Source: Hylemonella sp. (GTDB taxonomy: Bacteria > Pseudomonadota > Gammaproteobacteria > Burkholderiales > Burkholderiaceae_C). From it: DNA of 64,000 bases. Below are positions 15,819-23,991 of this stretch, piece after piece. Under the pieces are notes generated by a model. It was not told where the DNA came from. It saw nothing but the letters and a program-made list of their open reading frames with translations, and made no database searches. The stretch lies in assembly GCA_030695415.1 (NCBI GenBank), contig JAUYQZ010000002.1, positions 1 through 64,000 of the forward strand, read 5' to 3'. The position numbers and the translations under genes are program-made. Position 1 is the stretch's first letter. Each line of letters starts with the position of its first letter.

Positions 15819-18239
15819 TCAGTTGCGCACGGGCTTGCCCGTCGAGAGCATGCCCATGATCCGCTCTTGCGTCTTGGGGTGGACGATGAGCGAGCAGAAG
15901 GCCTGGCGCTCCAGGGCCATCAGATAGCCCTCGTCCACCAGGGTGCCGGCGTCCACGTCACCGCCACAGACCACGTTGGCGATCAGGGTGGCGATGTGAT
16001 AGTCGTGCGCGCTGATGAAGCCGCCGTCGCGCATATTGACCAGCTGCGCCTTGATCGTGGCCAGGCCGTTGCGACCCGCCACTGGGAATGTGCGGCGGTG
16101 CGGGGCGCGCCAGCCGCCCTGGTACATGGCACGCGCCTCATTGAGCGCGGTGTAGAGCAGTTCGTCCTTGTTGGGCACGACGAGGTCGCTGTCCAGCAGG
16201 TAGCCCAGCTTGCGCGATTCCAGCGCGCTGGTGCCCACCTTGGCCATGGCCGCGGCAGTGAAGCCCTCGGTCAGGAAGGGCAGGATGTCCTTGCCCGTGG
16301 AGGCGGCCATGTTCTCGGCCGCGCGGCGCGCGATGTAGGTCAGGCCGCCGGCGCCCGGGATCAGGCCCACGCCCACTTCCACGAGGCCGATATAGGACTC
16401 CATGGCCACCACACGGCGCGCCGAGTGCACGGCCAGCTCGCAGCCGCCGCCCAGCGCCATGCCGCGGATGGCGGACACCACCGGCACGCCAGCGTAGCGG
16501 ATGCGCAGCATGAGGTTCTGCAATTCCTGCTCGGCTCCGTCGATGGCGCTCACGCCAGCGATCATGAAGGCAGGCAGCATGGCCTGCAGGTCAGCACCCA
16601 CGCTGAAGGGCTCGTCGCCGGACCAGACCACCATGCCCTGGTAGTCGGCTTCTGCCATTTCGACACCACGCGCCAGACCTTCGGCCACGGCCGGGCTGAT
16701 CGCGTGCATCTTGCTCTTGATGCTGGCGATCAGCACGCTGCCCGTTGCGGCTTCGCGGTTCTCGTCCAGTGTCCACAGGCGGATGGCCTCGTCCTCGAAC
16801 AGGGTCTTGCCGGCCGTTCTGTAATCGGGCGAGCCGTCGCCACGCAGGCTTTCGCGGAAGTACTGGATGCCGTAGACGGGCAGCTGGCGGCGCGGCTGGA
16901 ACTGGCCCGTGCTCGGGTTGAAGGAGCCCTCGGGCGTGTGCACGCCACCGGCCTTGGCCACCGGGCCTTCGAACACCCACTTGGGCAAGGGCGCCTTGGA
17001 GAGCGCCTTGCCCGCAGCGATGTCCTCCTGGATCATCTTGGCCACGTCGAGCCAGCCGGCTTCCTGCCAGAGCTCGAAGGGGCCTTGTTTCATGCCGAAG
17101 CCCCAGCGCATGGCCAGGTCCACGTCGGCCGCGGTGTCGGCGATGGTGGCCAGGTGCACGGCGGCGTAATGGAAGCTGTTGCGCAGGATGGCCCAGAGGA
17201 ACTGCCCTTGCGCGCCCTCGGCGTTGCGCAGCAGCTTGAGGCGTTCGCCCGCCGGCTTCTTCAGCATGCGCTCGTAGACGGCGTCGGCCTTCTCGCCGCC
17301 GGGCACGTACTCTTTGCCGGCCAGGTCGAAGCGCAGGATGTCGCGACCGACCTTCTTGTAGAAACCGGCCTTGCTTTTCTGGCCCAGGTGGCCCATCTCG
17401 ATCAGGGTCTTGAGGACAGGCGGCGTGCCGAAGCTGGCGTAGAAGGGATCGCTCCTTTCGTCCAGCGTGTCCTGCAGGGTCTTGATAACGTGAGCCATCG
17501 TGTCCAGGCCCACCACGTCGGCGGTGCGGAAGGTGCCCGAGCTGGCGCGGCCCATCTTCTTGCCGGTCAGGTCGTCCACCACGTCATAGCTCAAGCCGAA
17601 GTTCTCGACTTCTTTCATGGTGGCCAGCATGCCGGCGATGCCGACGCGGTTGGCGATGAAGTTGGGGGTGTCCTTGGCGCGTACCACGCCCTTGCCCAGG
17701 CCGCTGGTGACGAAGGTCTCCAACTGGTCCAGGATGATGGGCTGGGTGGTCGGCGTGGCGATCAGCTCCACCAGGTACATGTAGCGCGGCGGGTTGAAGA
17801 AATGGATGCCACAGAAGCGCGGCTTGATGGCTTCGGGCAGCGCCTCACTCAACTTGGTGATGGACAAGCCCGAGGTATTGGAGGCGACGATGGCGTGCTT
17901 GGCGATGTGCGGCGCGATCTTCTTGTAGAGATCGAGCTTCCAGTCCATGCGCTCGGCGATGGCCTCGATGATGAGGTCGCAATCCTTGAGAAGCCCCAGG
18001 TGCTCCTCGTAATTGGCGGCCTGGATCAGGCCGGCATCATCGGCCACGCCCAGGGGCGAGGGCTTGAGCTTCTTGAGGTTGTCGATGGCCCGGGTGACGA
18101 TGCCGTTCTTCGGCCCCTCTTTGGCGGGCAGATCGAACAGGATCACCGGCACTTTGACATTGACCAGATGCGCGGCGATCTGCGCACCCATGACGCCGGC
18201 GCCGAGGACGGCGACTTTTCTGACTTGGAATCGGGACAT
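15819..18239 (-). CDS. 3-hydroxyacyl-CoA dehydrogenase/enoyl-CoA hydratase (FadB-like, FadN type)
   Basis: An 806-residue fusion enzyme. The NAD-binding Rossmann motif GAGVMG is at residues 13-18, followed by the two 3-hydroxyacyl-CoA dehydrogenase domains (HFFNPPRYM catalytic His region near residue 140). The C-terminal third has a crotonase fold (IRGMALGGGCELAVHSARR oxyanion loop, residues about 585-603). This dehydrogenase-first order is that of FadN/YusL, not of classical FadB, whose hydratase is N-terminal. It carries out hydration and oxidation steps of beta-oxidation. It sits between the DUF2147 gene and fadA in one operon. Confidence 0.93.
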   Translation of the reverse strand: MSRFQVRKVAVLGAGVMGAQIAAHLVNVKVPVILFDLPAKEGPKNGIVTRAIDNLKKLKPSPLGVADDAGLIQAANYEEHLGLLKDCDLIIEAIAERMDWKLDLYKKIAPHIAKHAIVASNTSGLSITKLSEALPEAIKPRFCGIHFFNPPRYMYLVELIATPTTQPIILDQLETFVTSGLGKGVVRAKDTPNFIANRVGIAGMLATMKEVENFGLSYDVVDDLTGKKMGRASSGTFRTADVVGLDTMAHVIKTLQDTLDERSDPFYASFGTPPVLKTLIEMGHLGQKSKAGFYKKVGRDILRFDLAGKEYVPGGEKADAVYERMLKKPAGERLKLLRNAEGAQGQFLWAILRNSFHYAAVHLATIADTAADVDLAMRWGFGMKQGPFELWQEAGWLDVAKMIQEDIAAGKALSKAPLPKWVFEGPVAKAGGVHTPEGSFNPSTGQFQPRRQLPVYGIQYFRESLRGDGSPDYRTAGKTLFEDEAIRLWTLDENREAATGSVLIASIKSKMHAISPAVAEGLARGVEMAEADYQGMVVWSGDEPFSVGADLQAMLPAFMIAGVSAIDGAEQELQNLMLRIRYAGVPVVSAIRGMALGGGCELAVHSARRVVAMESYIGLVEVGVGLIPGAGGLTYIARRAAENMAASTGKDILPFLTEGFTAAAMAKVGTSALESRKLGYLLDSDLVVPNKDELLYTALNEARAMYQGGWRAPHRRTFPVAGRNGLATIKAQLVNMRDGGFISAHDYHIATLIANVVCGGDVDAGTLVDEGYLMALERQAFCSLIVHPKTQERIMGMLSTGKPVRN

Positions 18240-18260
18240 GTGTGTCTTCCTGATTGAGTG

Positions 18261-18692
18261 TTACTGCACGCGGATCCAGACCTGGGTCCGGTAAAAGGGG
18301 CCCAGATAGCCGCGGATCTGCAATTGCCTGCCACCGTCGAGCGGCTTCATGCGCAGCCGGTAGCTCTTGCCGTTTTCGGGGTCGAGGATATGACCCCCTT
18401 CCCAGTGGTCTTCGCCCTCGACCTGCTTCGCGCCGCGGATGATTTCCATCCCGAGCTTCGGTTTGCCCTTGCGCTCATCGGTACAGAGATCGCAGTTGGG
18501 TTGCTCGGACGTGACCAGGGCCTTCTCCACAAAACCCGTCACGACGCCATCGGCGCCCGCACGGATGCGGATCTCGGCCTTGGCCGTGCCGGTCTTGTCG
18601 TCGATGCTGCGCCACAAGCCCACGGGTGTAGGTTGTGCCAGAGCCGGCATGGCCGCCAAGGCCAGGCTGCAAACAAGCAGAACGTTGCGCAT
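18261..18692 (-). CDS. DUF2147 family secreted protein
   Basis: About 143 residues starting at MRNVLLVCSLALAAMPALAQ, a clear Sec signal peptide. The mature part matches the DUF2147 pattern: GLWRSIDDKTGTAKAEIRI near the start, two Cys in NCDLC, then GGHILDPENGKSYRLRMK and a final GYLGPFYRTQVWIRV. The biochemical role of the family is unknown; members are periplasmic lipocalin-like barrels. A TTG at 18710 overlapping the fadE stop is an alternative start but would put six extra residues before the signal peptide. Its place inside a beta-oxidation operon is seen in related bacteria and suggests a link to fatty-acid handling, but this is inference. Confidence 0.85.
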   Translation of the reverse strand: MRNVLLVCSLALAAMPALAQPTPVGLWRSIDDKTGTAKAEIRIRAGADGVVTGFVEKALVTSEQPNCDLCTDERKGKPKLGMEIIRGAKQVEGEDHWEGGHILDPENGKSYRLRMKPLDGGRQLQIRGYLGPFYRTQVWIRVQ

Positions 18693-18706
18693 GACGGGCC
18701 TGTGGC

Positions 18707-20503
18707 TCAAGCCAGTGCGAGGTCCGTGTCCATCAGGACCTTGGAGCCGGCACGCGCGGTGCGCATCAGCGACGCGGTCTCCGGCAAGAGCTTGGCAAAG
18801 TAAAAGCGCGCCGTCTGCAGCTTGGCGGGGTAGAAGGGATCCGTGTTGCCCGCGGCGATTTCCTTCAGAGCGACCGAGGCCATGCGGGCAAAGAAATAGC
18901 CGAACACCAGGTGACCAGCCACGCGCAGGTAGTCCACCGCAGCGGCACCCACTTCGTCGGGGTTCTGGAAACCCTTGAAGCCGATCTCGGTGGTGAACTT
19001 GGTCATCTGGTCGCCCAGGTAGGCCAGCGGGTTGATGAACTCGGCCATCTTCTCGTTCACGCCTTCTTCTTCCACCAGCTTGCCGACCAACTTGCCGAAC
19101 TTCTTGAGCGTGGCGCCGTTGTTGCCCAGGATCTTGCGGCCCAGCAGGTCCAGCGACTGCACGGTGTTAGTGCCCTCGTAGATCATGTTGATGCGGGCAT
19201 CGCGCACGAACTGCTCCATGCCCCATTCCTTGATGTAGCCGTGGCCACCGAAGACCTGCTGGCACATGACGGTGGCTTCAAAGCCGTTGTCGGTCAGGAA
19301 GGCCTTGATGATGGGGGTCAGCAGGGCCAGCATTTCGTCGCTTTCCTTGCGCACCTTCTCATCCGGGTGGTAGAGATGCTGGTCCAGCAGCATGGCGCAG
19401 TAGCAAGCCAGGGCACGGCCGCCTTCGGCGTAGGCCTTGGCGGTCAGCAGCATCTTGCGCACGTCCGGGTGCACGATGATGGGATCGGCATCCTTGTCCT
19501 TGGCCTTCACGCCAGAGAGCGAGCGCATCTGGATGCGGTCCTTGGCATAGGCCAGGGCGTTCTGGTAGGCCACTTCGGTCAGGCCCAGGGACTGGTTGCC
19601 CACGCCCAGACGGGCGGCGTTCATCATCACGAACATGGCCTGCAGGCCCTTGTTGGGCTGCCCGACCATCGTGCCGACCGCGTTGTCCAGGATCATCTGA
19701 CAGGTGGAGTTGGCGTGGATGCCCATCTTGTGTTCCAGGCCGCCACAGTAGATGCCGTTGCGCGTACCGAGGGAGCCGTCGGCCTTGACGTTGTACTTGG
19801 GCACGGCGAACAGGCTGATGCCCTTGCTGCCCTTGGGCGCGTCGGGCAGGCGGGCCAGCACCAGGTGCACGATGTTCTCGGCCAGATCGTGTTCACCGGC
19901 GCTGATGAAGATCTTGGCACCGTTGAGCTTGTAAGTGCCGTCGGCCTGGGGCTCGGCCTTGCTGCGCAGCATGCCCAGGTCGGTGCCGCAATGGGGCTCG
20001 GTCAGGCACATGGTGCCGGTCCACTCGCCGCTGACGAGCTTGGGCAGATAGAGTTTCTTCTGCTCGTCGGTGCCGTGGGCGTGCAGGGCTTCGTAGGCGC
20101 CGTGCGAGAGGCCGGGGTACATGGTCCAGGCCTGGTTGGCCGAGTTCATCATCTCGTAGATGCACTGGTTCAGCACGAAGGGCAGGCCCTGGCCACCGTA
20201 GTCAGGGTCGCAACTCAGCGCAGCCCAGCCGCCTTCCACATATTGGGCGTAGGCTTCCTTGAAGCCCTTGGGCGCCGTGACCTCGTGCGTGGTCTTGTCC
20301 AGCTTGCAGCCTTCGGCGTCACCGCTGATGTTGAGCGGGAAGATCACATTGGCGGCGAATTTTCCGCCCTCTTCGAGCACCGCGTTGATGGTGTCGGCGT
20401 CGGTGTCGGCGTGGCGCGGGATCTGCTTGAGTTGTTCGGTGACGTTGAGCACTTCGTGCATCACGAACTGCATGTCGCGCAAGGGCGGGTTGTAGGTGGG
20501 CAT
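18707..20503 (-). CDS. Acyl-CoA dehydrogenase with C-terminal extension domain
   Basis: A 598-residue enzyme of the DmdC/FadE type with AcylCoA_DH_N, M, 1 and C-terminal domains. CLTEPHCGTDLGMLRS, about residues 163-178, and KIFISAGEHD are the FAD/acyl-CoA contact region; the catalytic-base region near MIYEGTNTVQSLDLLGRK is intact. It oxidises acyl-CoA to trans-2-enoyl-CoA, passing electrons to ETF. A GGAG site precedes the ATG. It starts 3 bp after the TetR stop codon, so the regulator and the enzyme share a transcript. Chain-length preference is unknown. Confidence 0.94.
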   Translation of the reverse strand: MPTYNPPLRDMQFVMHEVLNVTEQLKQIPRHADTDADTINAVLEEGGKFAANVIFPLNISGDAEGCKLDKTTHEVTAPKGFKEAYAQYVEGGWAALSCDPDYGGQGLPFVLNQCIYEMMNSANQAWTMYPGLSHGAYEALHAHGTDEQKKLYLPKLVSGEWTGTMCLTEPHCGTDLGMLRSKAEPQADGTYKLNGAKIFISAGEHDLAENIVHLVLARLPDAPKGSKGISLFAVPKYNVKADGSLGTRNGIYCGGLEHKMGIHANSTCQMILDNAVGTMVGQPNKGLQAMFVMMNAARLGVGNQSLGLTEVAYQNALAYAKDRIQMRSLSGVKAKDKDADPIIVHPDVRKMLLTAKAYAEGGRALACYCAMLLDQHLYHPDEKVRKESDEMLALLTPIIKAFLTDNGFEATVMCQQVFGGHGYIKEWGMEQFVRDARINMIYEGTNTVQSLDLLGRKILGNNGATLKKFGKLVGKLVEEEGVNEKMAEFINPLAYLGDQMTKFTTEIGFKGFQNPDEVGAAAVDYLRVAGHLVFGYFFARMASVALKEIAAGNTDPFYPAKLQTARFYFAKLLPETASLMRTARAGSKVLMDTDLALA

Positions 20504-20506
20504 GGC

Positions 20507-21259
20507 TTACTCCTGATGGGACGGGGTGATTGATCGGGGGGTGGACTTGCGTATCGGTTTGACGATGGCTGGCTTCGATGTCACGGTCTTGACGGCCCGG
20601 CCGTCGGCGCCGTAACGCGCCAGGATCTGCTCGAAGGCCTTGTTGGCGCGCGCCAGCGATCCGGGGGTCTTGAGGAAACGTGCCTCGTAGTGCACGGCCA
20701 GGATCAGGCCGTGGATCTCGAAACCGATCTGTCGCTCGTCGGCATCGGCCAGCAACTGCCCCTCTTCCTTGGCCTGCACCACGGCGCGCTGCACGGCGGC
20801 CAGCCAGGTCTTTACCGAGCTGGCCAGGGCATCGCGCACCGGACCGGGCCGGTCGTCGAAATCAACAGCACCGCTGATGAAGATGCAGCCGGACTGGATT
20901 TCGACCGTGACGCGTTGCATCCAGTTGGAGAACAGGGCTTGCAGGCGGGGCAGACCGCGTGGCTCATTCAGGGCCGGGTAGAAGATTTCGTGCTCGAAGC
21001 GGCTGAAGTACTCGCGGATCACCGAGATCTGCAACTCCTCGCGCGAGCCGAAGTGGGCGAAGACGCCGGACTTGCTCATGCCCGTGACCTCGGCCAGTAC
21101 GCCGATGCTCAGGCCCTCCAGGCCGAGCTGAGCGGCCAGGCCGAGGGCAGCGTCGATGATGGCGAGCTTGGTCTGCTGGCCCTTGTGCAAGGCACGGCCA
21201 TCTTGGCCCGCGTCTCGGCTGCTGCGCTGGGTCTTGGGATCGGGTTCGGCAATGGGCAT
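20507..21259 (-). CDS. TetR/AcrR family regulator of the adjacent fatty-acid oxidation operon
   Basis: A 250-residue protein. The helix-turn-helix is at about residues 33-78 (LAEVTGMSKSGVFAHFGSRE), after a long basic/polar N-terminus; a TetR C-terminal ligand domain follows and the last 25 residues are basic. It is the first gene of the operon leading to acyl-CoA dehydrogenase, FadB-like and FadA genes, so autoregulation with an acyl-CoA ligand is likely by analogy with other TetR regulators of beta-oxidation. Two perfect inverted repeats lie within 100 bp upstream of its ATG. The ligand is not known. Confidence 0.88.
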   Translation of the reverse strand: MPIAEPDPKTQRSSRDAGQDGRALHKGQQTKLAIIDAALGLAAQLGLEGLSIGVLAEVTGMSKSGVFAHFGSREELQISVIREYFSRFEHEIFYPALNEPRGLPRLQALFSNWMQRVTVEIQSGCIFISGAVDFDDRPGPVRDALASSVKTWLAAVQRAVVQAKEEGQLLADADERQIGFEIHGLILAVHYEARFLKTPGSLARANKAFEQILARYGADGRAVKTVTSKPAIVKPIRKSTPRSITPSHQE

Positions 21260-21281
21260 GAAACAGGAAGAAATCGAACGG

Positions 21282-21299
21282 TCGTGCTATTTTGCACGA
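21282..21299. promoter_or_regulatory. Candidate TetR operator 1
   Basis: TCGTGC, six A/T-rich bases and GCACGA form a perfect inverted repeat 23 bp upstream of the TetR start codon, where a self-repressing TetR protein would be expected to bind. Confidence 0.5.
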
Positions 21300-21333
21300 A
21301 AAACACCGCCGAGGGCAAGCGCCGGGGCAAAAA

Positions 21334-21350
21334 GTAACAGTGCCTGTTAC
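21334..21350. promoter_or_regulatory. Candidate TetR operator 2
   Basis: GTAACAGTGCCTGTTAC is a perfect 17-bp inverted repeat (7-bp arms, 3-bp centre) 75 bp upstream of the TetR start. A half-site CTGTTACG recurs at about 21442. Size and symmetry suit a TetR dimer or another repressor acting on the divergent promoters. Confidence 0.5.
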
Positions 21351-21617
21351 CGCTGTTCCAAACTGTGTCTGCAGCATCTCCGCCCTGAACACGGTCGCAC
21401 CCGCGGGCTTCGGGGCGGAAATGGAAACGTCCTGTGAGAACTCTGTTACGAATTGCGTCGACCGCATGCCCGCCCCCACGGTACAAATGACCGTGTCCAC
21501 CGCGGCTATTTTTTGGATTGGGTTCGTGAGCCCTTTGAAAAAATACTCCTCACTACGCCAAGCGTCGCCACGCTGAATATCGCGCTTGAGCGCACCTCAC
21601 CCCAAGGGCATTTTTTT

Positions 21618-22178
21618 ATGGTCGGACTTTTCAAGGCAGTGCTGTTGCCCCTGCTTTTGTCGTTTTCTTTGGCTGCTCAAGCGACGCCGGACACTCCCGC
21701 CGGCGAAGAGCTTCATTGGGATCTGTCGAATCGGCCCGCCGTGGCCATCCTGCTGCCTGGCATGAGCCACCATTTCCAGGCGCCCCAGAACACAAACAGG
21801 CAATGGAACGAGACCCACGCGGGCCTGGGTCTGGAGACGCGCGCCAAGTGGAACGACAGCGGCTGGTACTTCAAGAAGGCGGCTGGCGTGATGCGGGACA
21901 GCGTCGAATCCTGGGGGGCCTACGCGGGCGCCGTCTGGCAGAAACGTGTTTTCGAGAGTGCGTCGTGGACGGTCGACGCCGGTGGCGGCCTGTTTCTTTT
22001 TTACCGGGCGCTGCACTTCGACGGTGAACACCTCTGGCTACCCGGCGCGCTACCCGTCGTGTCCGTGGAGTACAAGAACACGGGTACGGGCTTGAACATG
22101 CTGTACGTACCCCAATTCAAGACCAACGGGGGTGAAATGCCCGCCGTGATTTTCGCCCAGCTGACACAACGGTTCTGA
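21618..22178 (+). CDS. PagP-like outer-membrane beta-barrel protein
   Basis: A 186-residue protein, the same length as E. coli PagP precursor. It has a signal peptide (MVGLFKAVLLPLLLSFSLAA, ending near AQA). The mature chain shows features reminiscent of PagP: an early His pair (MSHHF), RDSVESWGAYAG where PagP has its catalytic Asp-Ser followed by a glycine-rich strand, a LPGALPVVSVEY segment and LNMLYVPQ where PagP has TYIPG. It ends in Phe, as outer-membrane barrels do. PagP moves palmitate from phospholipid to lipid A. The resemblance is by eye and weak, so lipid A acylation is only a suggestion. The ATG at 21618 is chosen because it opens the signal peptide. Confidence 0.6.
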   Translation: MVGLFKAVLLPLLLSFSLAAQATPDTPAGEELHWDLSNRPAVAILLPGMSHHFQAPQNTNRQWNETHAGLGLETRAKWNDSGWYFKKAAGVMRDSVESWGAYAGAVWQKRVFESASWTVDAGGGLFLFYRALHFDGEHLWLPGALPVVSVEYKNTGTGLNMLYVPQFKTNGGEMPAVIFAQLTQRF

Positions 22179-22190
22179 GGCGATGCGGGT

Positions 22191-22210
22191 TCGCCGCCAG
22201 GGAGCGGCGA
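22191..22210. terminator. Possible bidirectional hairpin between convergent genes
   Basis: TCGCCGC, six bases and GCGGCGA form a perfect 7-bp stem 12 bp past the PagP-like stop codon and 26 bp past the end of the convergent hydrolase gene. There is no T-run. Confidence 0.4.
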
Positions 22211-22235
22211 GCAGCGCAGCGTGCCGGGACCCGGT

Positions 22236-23084
22236 TCAGCGCTTGAAAGGCACGACGCGCTGCGTCTGGGTGCCCAGGCCTTCGATACCCAGGGTCATGA
22301 CGTCACCCGCCTTCAGGAAGCGCTGGGGCTTCATGCCCAGCCCCACACCGGGCGGGGTGCCGGTGATGATGACATCGCCCGGCATCAGCGTCATGTACTC
22401 ACTCAGGTGGCTGACGATCTTCGCCACGCTGAAGATCATGGTGCGGGTGTTGCCGGTCTGCATGCGCTGGTCGTTCACATCCAGCCACATGGCCAGCTTC
22501 TGCGGGTTCTCGATCTCGTCCTTGGTCACGAGCCAGGGGCCCAGCGGACCGAAGGTGTCGCAGCCCTTGCCCTTGTCCCACTGGCCGCCACGCTCAAGCT
22601 GGAACTCGCGCTCGCTGACGTCGTTGGACAGGCAGTAGCCGGCCACGTGGTCCAGCGCCGCCTTTTGCGTGACATGGCGCGCCTGCTTCCCGATCACCAC
22701 GGCCAGCTCAATCTCCCAGTCCCCCTTGACCGAGCCCTTGGGCAGCATGACGTCGTCGTCCGGGCCCTGGATGCAGCTGATGGCCTTGCTGAAGACAATC
22801 GGCTCCTTGGGGATGGACATGCCGGCTTCCTTGGCATGGTCGCTGTAGTTCAGACCGATGGCGATGAACTTGCCGATGCCGGCCACCGGGCAGCCCATGC
22901 GCGGTTTGCCACGCACCAGGGGCAGCTTGTCGGTCTTGAGCTTGAGCAGTTTGGCCAGCACGGCGTCCGTGAGCTGGGCCGGGCCGATGTCCGGCACCAC
23001 GGCGCTGAGGTCACGCAGCTTGCCGGCAGCATCGATGAGGCCAGGCTTTTCCTTGCCGGGATTGCCGTAACGCACGAGTTTCAT
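22236..23084 (-). CDS. Fumarylacetoacetate hydrolase family protein
   Basis: A 282-residue protein starting MKLVRYGNPGKEKPGLID. The family signature GLNYSDHAKEAG is near residue 78, the metal ligands are in GDWEIELAVVIGK and NDVSEREFQ, and the C-terminal GDVIITGTPPGVGLG loop is intact. Members (fumarylpyruvate hydrolase, ureidoglycolate lyase-like and 2-keto-4-pentenoate hydratase-like enzymes) cleave or decarboxylate oxo-acids using Mg or Mn. The exact substrate cannot be assigned. It is downstream of argB and slmA with a REP-like repeat in the gap before its start codon. An upstream frame extension to 23126 runs into the repeat and is not used. Confidence 0.88.
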   Translation of the reverse strand: MKLVRYGNPGKEKPGLIDAAGKLRDLSAVVPDIGPAQLTDAVLAKLLKLKTDKLPLVRGKPRMGCPVAGIGKFIAIGLNYSDHAKEAGMSIPKEPIVFSKAISCIQGPDDDVMLPKGSVKGDWEIELAVVIGKQARHVTQKAALDHVAGYCLSNDVSEREFQLERGGQWDKGKGCDTFGPLGPWLVTKDEIENPQKLAMWLDVNDQRMQTGNTRTMIFSVAKIVSHLSEYMTLMPGDVIITGTPPGVGLGMKPQRFLKAGDVMTLGIEGLGTQTQRVVPFKR

Positions 23085-23120
23085 TCTGAGATCCCCAATA
23101 GAGCAATAACAAAGACTGCC

Positions 23121-23197
23121 GCTCACGTTGAGCTTGTCGAAACGCTCTCCATACGGTGCGCCGCCGGGGCTTCGACAGGTTCAGCCGGAACGGTGAA
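23121..23197. repeat. REP-like palindromic repeat
   Basis: The left part (TTGAGCTTGTCGAA) and the right part (TTCGACAGGTTCAG) are inverted copies of the short 'TTCGACAGGCTCAG' type repeat common between genes in many proteobacteria. It separates slmA from the downstream hydrolase gene. Confidence 0.7.
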
Positions 23198-23203
23198 AGC
23201 CTG

Positions 23204-23851
23204 TCAGCGCAGCATCTGGGCCAGGCTGGCGTCCAGGTGCTCGGTCGGCACGCGGCGAAAGCCCGAGCGCGCAAAGCGCTGCAGGCGCCCGACCACGAAG
23301 GCCGTCAGCACCGAGGCCTGCACCTGCCCGTCCGCCGTGGGCGTCATGGAGCCGCCCGCCTGGGCACCGTCGCGCAGGCACTGCTTGAGGGTGGACTCGA
23401 TCTTGTCGAAGAACTGGTTCATGCGCTGCTGCAGGCGCTCGTTCTCGAACACCAGGGCGTCGCCCACCATCACGCGCACCATGCCGGGGTTCTTCTCGGC
23501 GAACTGCAGCAGCATGGTGACGACCTTGCCCGCATGGCGGGTACCGGCGGAGGGGTCGGTAGCGGCGGCCTCGCGCTCGGCGATCTGGCCGACCAGGGTG
23601 AAAACGGCCTGCTCGATGAACTCGATCAGACCTTCGAACATCTGGGCCTTGCTGGCGAAGTGACGATAAAGTGCGGCCTCACTGACCTCCAGCTTGGCGG
23701 CCAGGGCGGCGGTGGTAATGCGCTCAGCGCCCGGCTGCTCCAGCATGCTGGCCAGGGCCTGCAGGATCTGGATCCGGCGCTCGCCTGGCTTGGGACGCTT
23801 GCGGACCGGGATTTCGGCGGGGGCAGCGGTGGTGTTTTCGGCGTCAGACAT
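23204..23851 (-). CDS. slmA: Nucleoid occlusion factor SlmA (TetR fold)
   Basis: A 215-residue TetR-fold protein. The HTH region (ITTAALAAKLEVSEAALYRHF, residues 45-65) and the following FEGLIEFIEQ, FAEKNPGM, ALVFENERLQQRMNQFFDKIE stretches parallel E. coli SlmA closely. SlmA binds specific DNA sites on the chromosome and blocks FtsZ assembly over the nucleoid. It lies downstream of argB, a pairing common in Burkholderiales. The start is the ATG at 23851 (MSDAENTTAAP), giving a slightly longer disordered N-terminus than in E. coli. Confidence 0.88.
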   Translation of the reverse strand: MSDAENTTAAPAEIPVRKRPKPGERRIQILQALASMLEQPGAERITTAALAAKLEVSEAALYRHFASKAQMFEGLIEFIEQAVFTLVGQIAEREAAATDPSAGTRHAGKVVTMLLQFAEKNPGMVRVMVGDALVFENERLQQRMNQFFDKIESTLKQCLRDGAQAGGSMTPTADGQVQASVLTAFVVGRLQRFARSGFRRVPTEHLDASLAQMLR

Positions 23852-23954
23852 GGTGTTCGGAAATCCCTTTTCTTCATTCTCGCACAGGCCCGCTTAGGGG
23901 TTTTTCCTCAGTGGTCGCCCACTCCGGCATGTCGCGTTGTAACCACGCGGCTTA

Positions 23955-23985
23955 TCACCCTCGCCCCTTTGGGGAGAGGGGGTGA
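23955..23985. repeat. GC-rich inverted repeat between argB and slmA
   Basis: CACCCTCGCCCC, TTT, GGGGAGAGGG and GGTGA form an imperfect hairpin six bases past the argB stop codon. It resembles the 'CCCTCACCCC...GGGGAGAGGG' class of intergenic repeats and could slow or end transcription after argB. Confidence 0.6.
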
Positions 23986-23991
23986 ACCCGG

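Larger units (their letters stand above)
21260..21617. other. Intergenic region between the TetR gene and the PagP-like gene
   Basis: A 358-bp divergent intergenic stretch. The part nearest the TetR gene holds the two inverted repeats listed separately; the part nearest the plus-strand gene is AT-rich (21508-21560 and 21608-21618) and may hold that gene's promoter, but no clear -35/-10 pair is convincing. No coding frame with protein-like composition was seen. Confidence 0.7.

Noticed and set aside
23121-23197. Possible CRISPR or transposon end
   Set aside because: Only one inverted pair of the repeat is present, with no regular spacers and no transposase gene; it fits a REP-like element.
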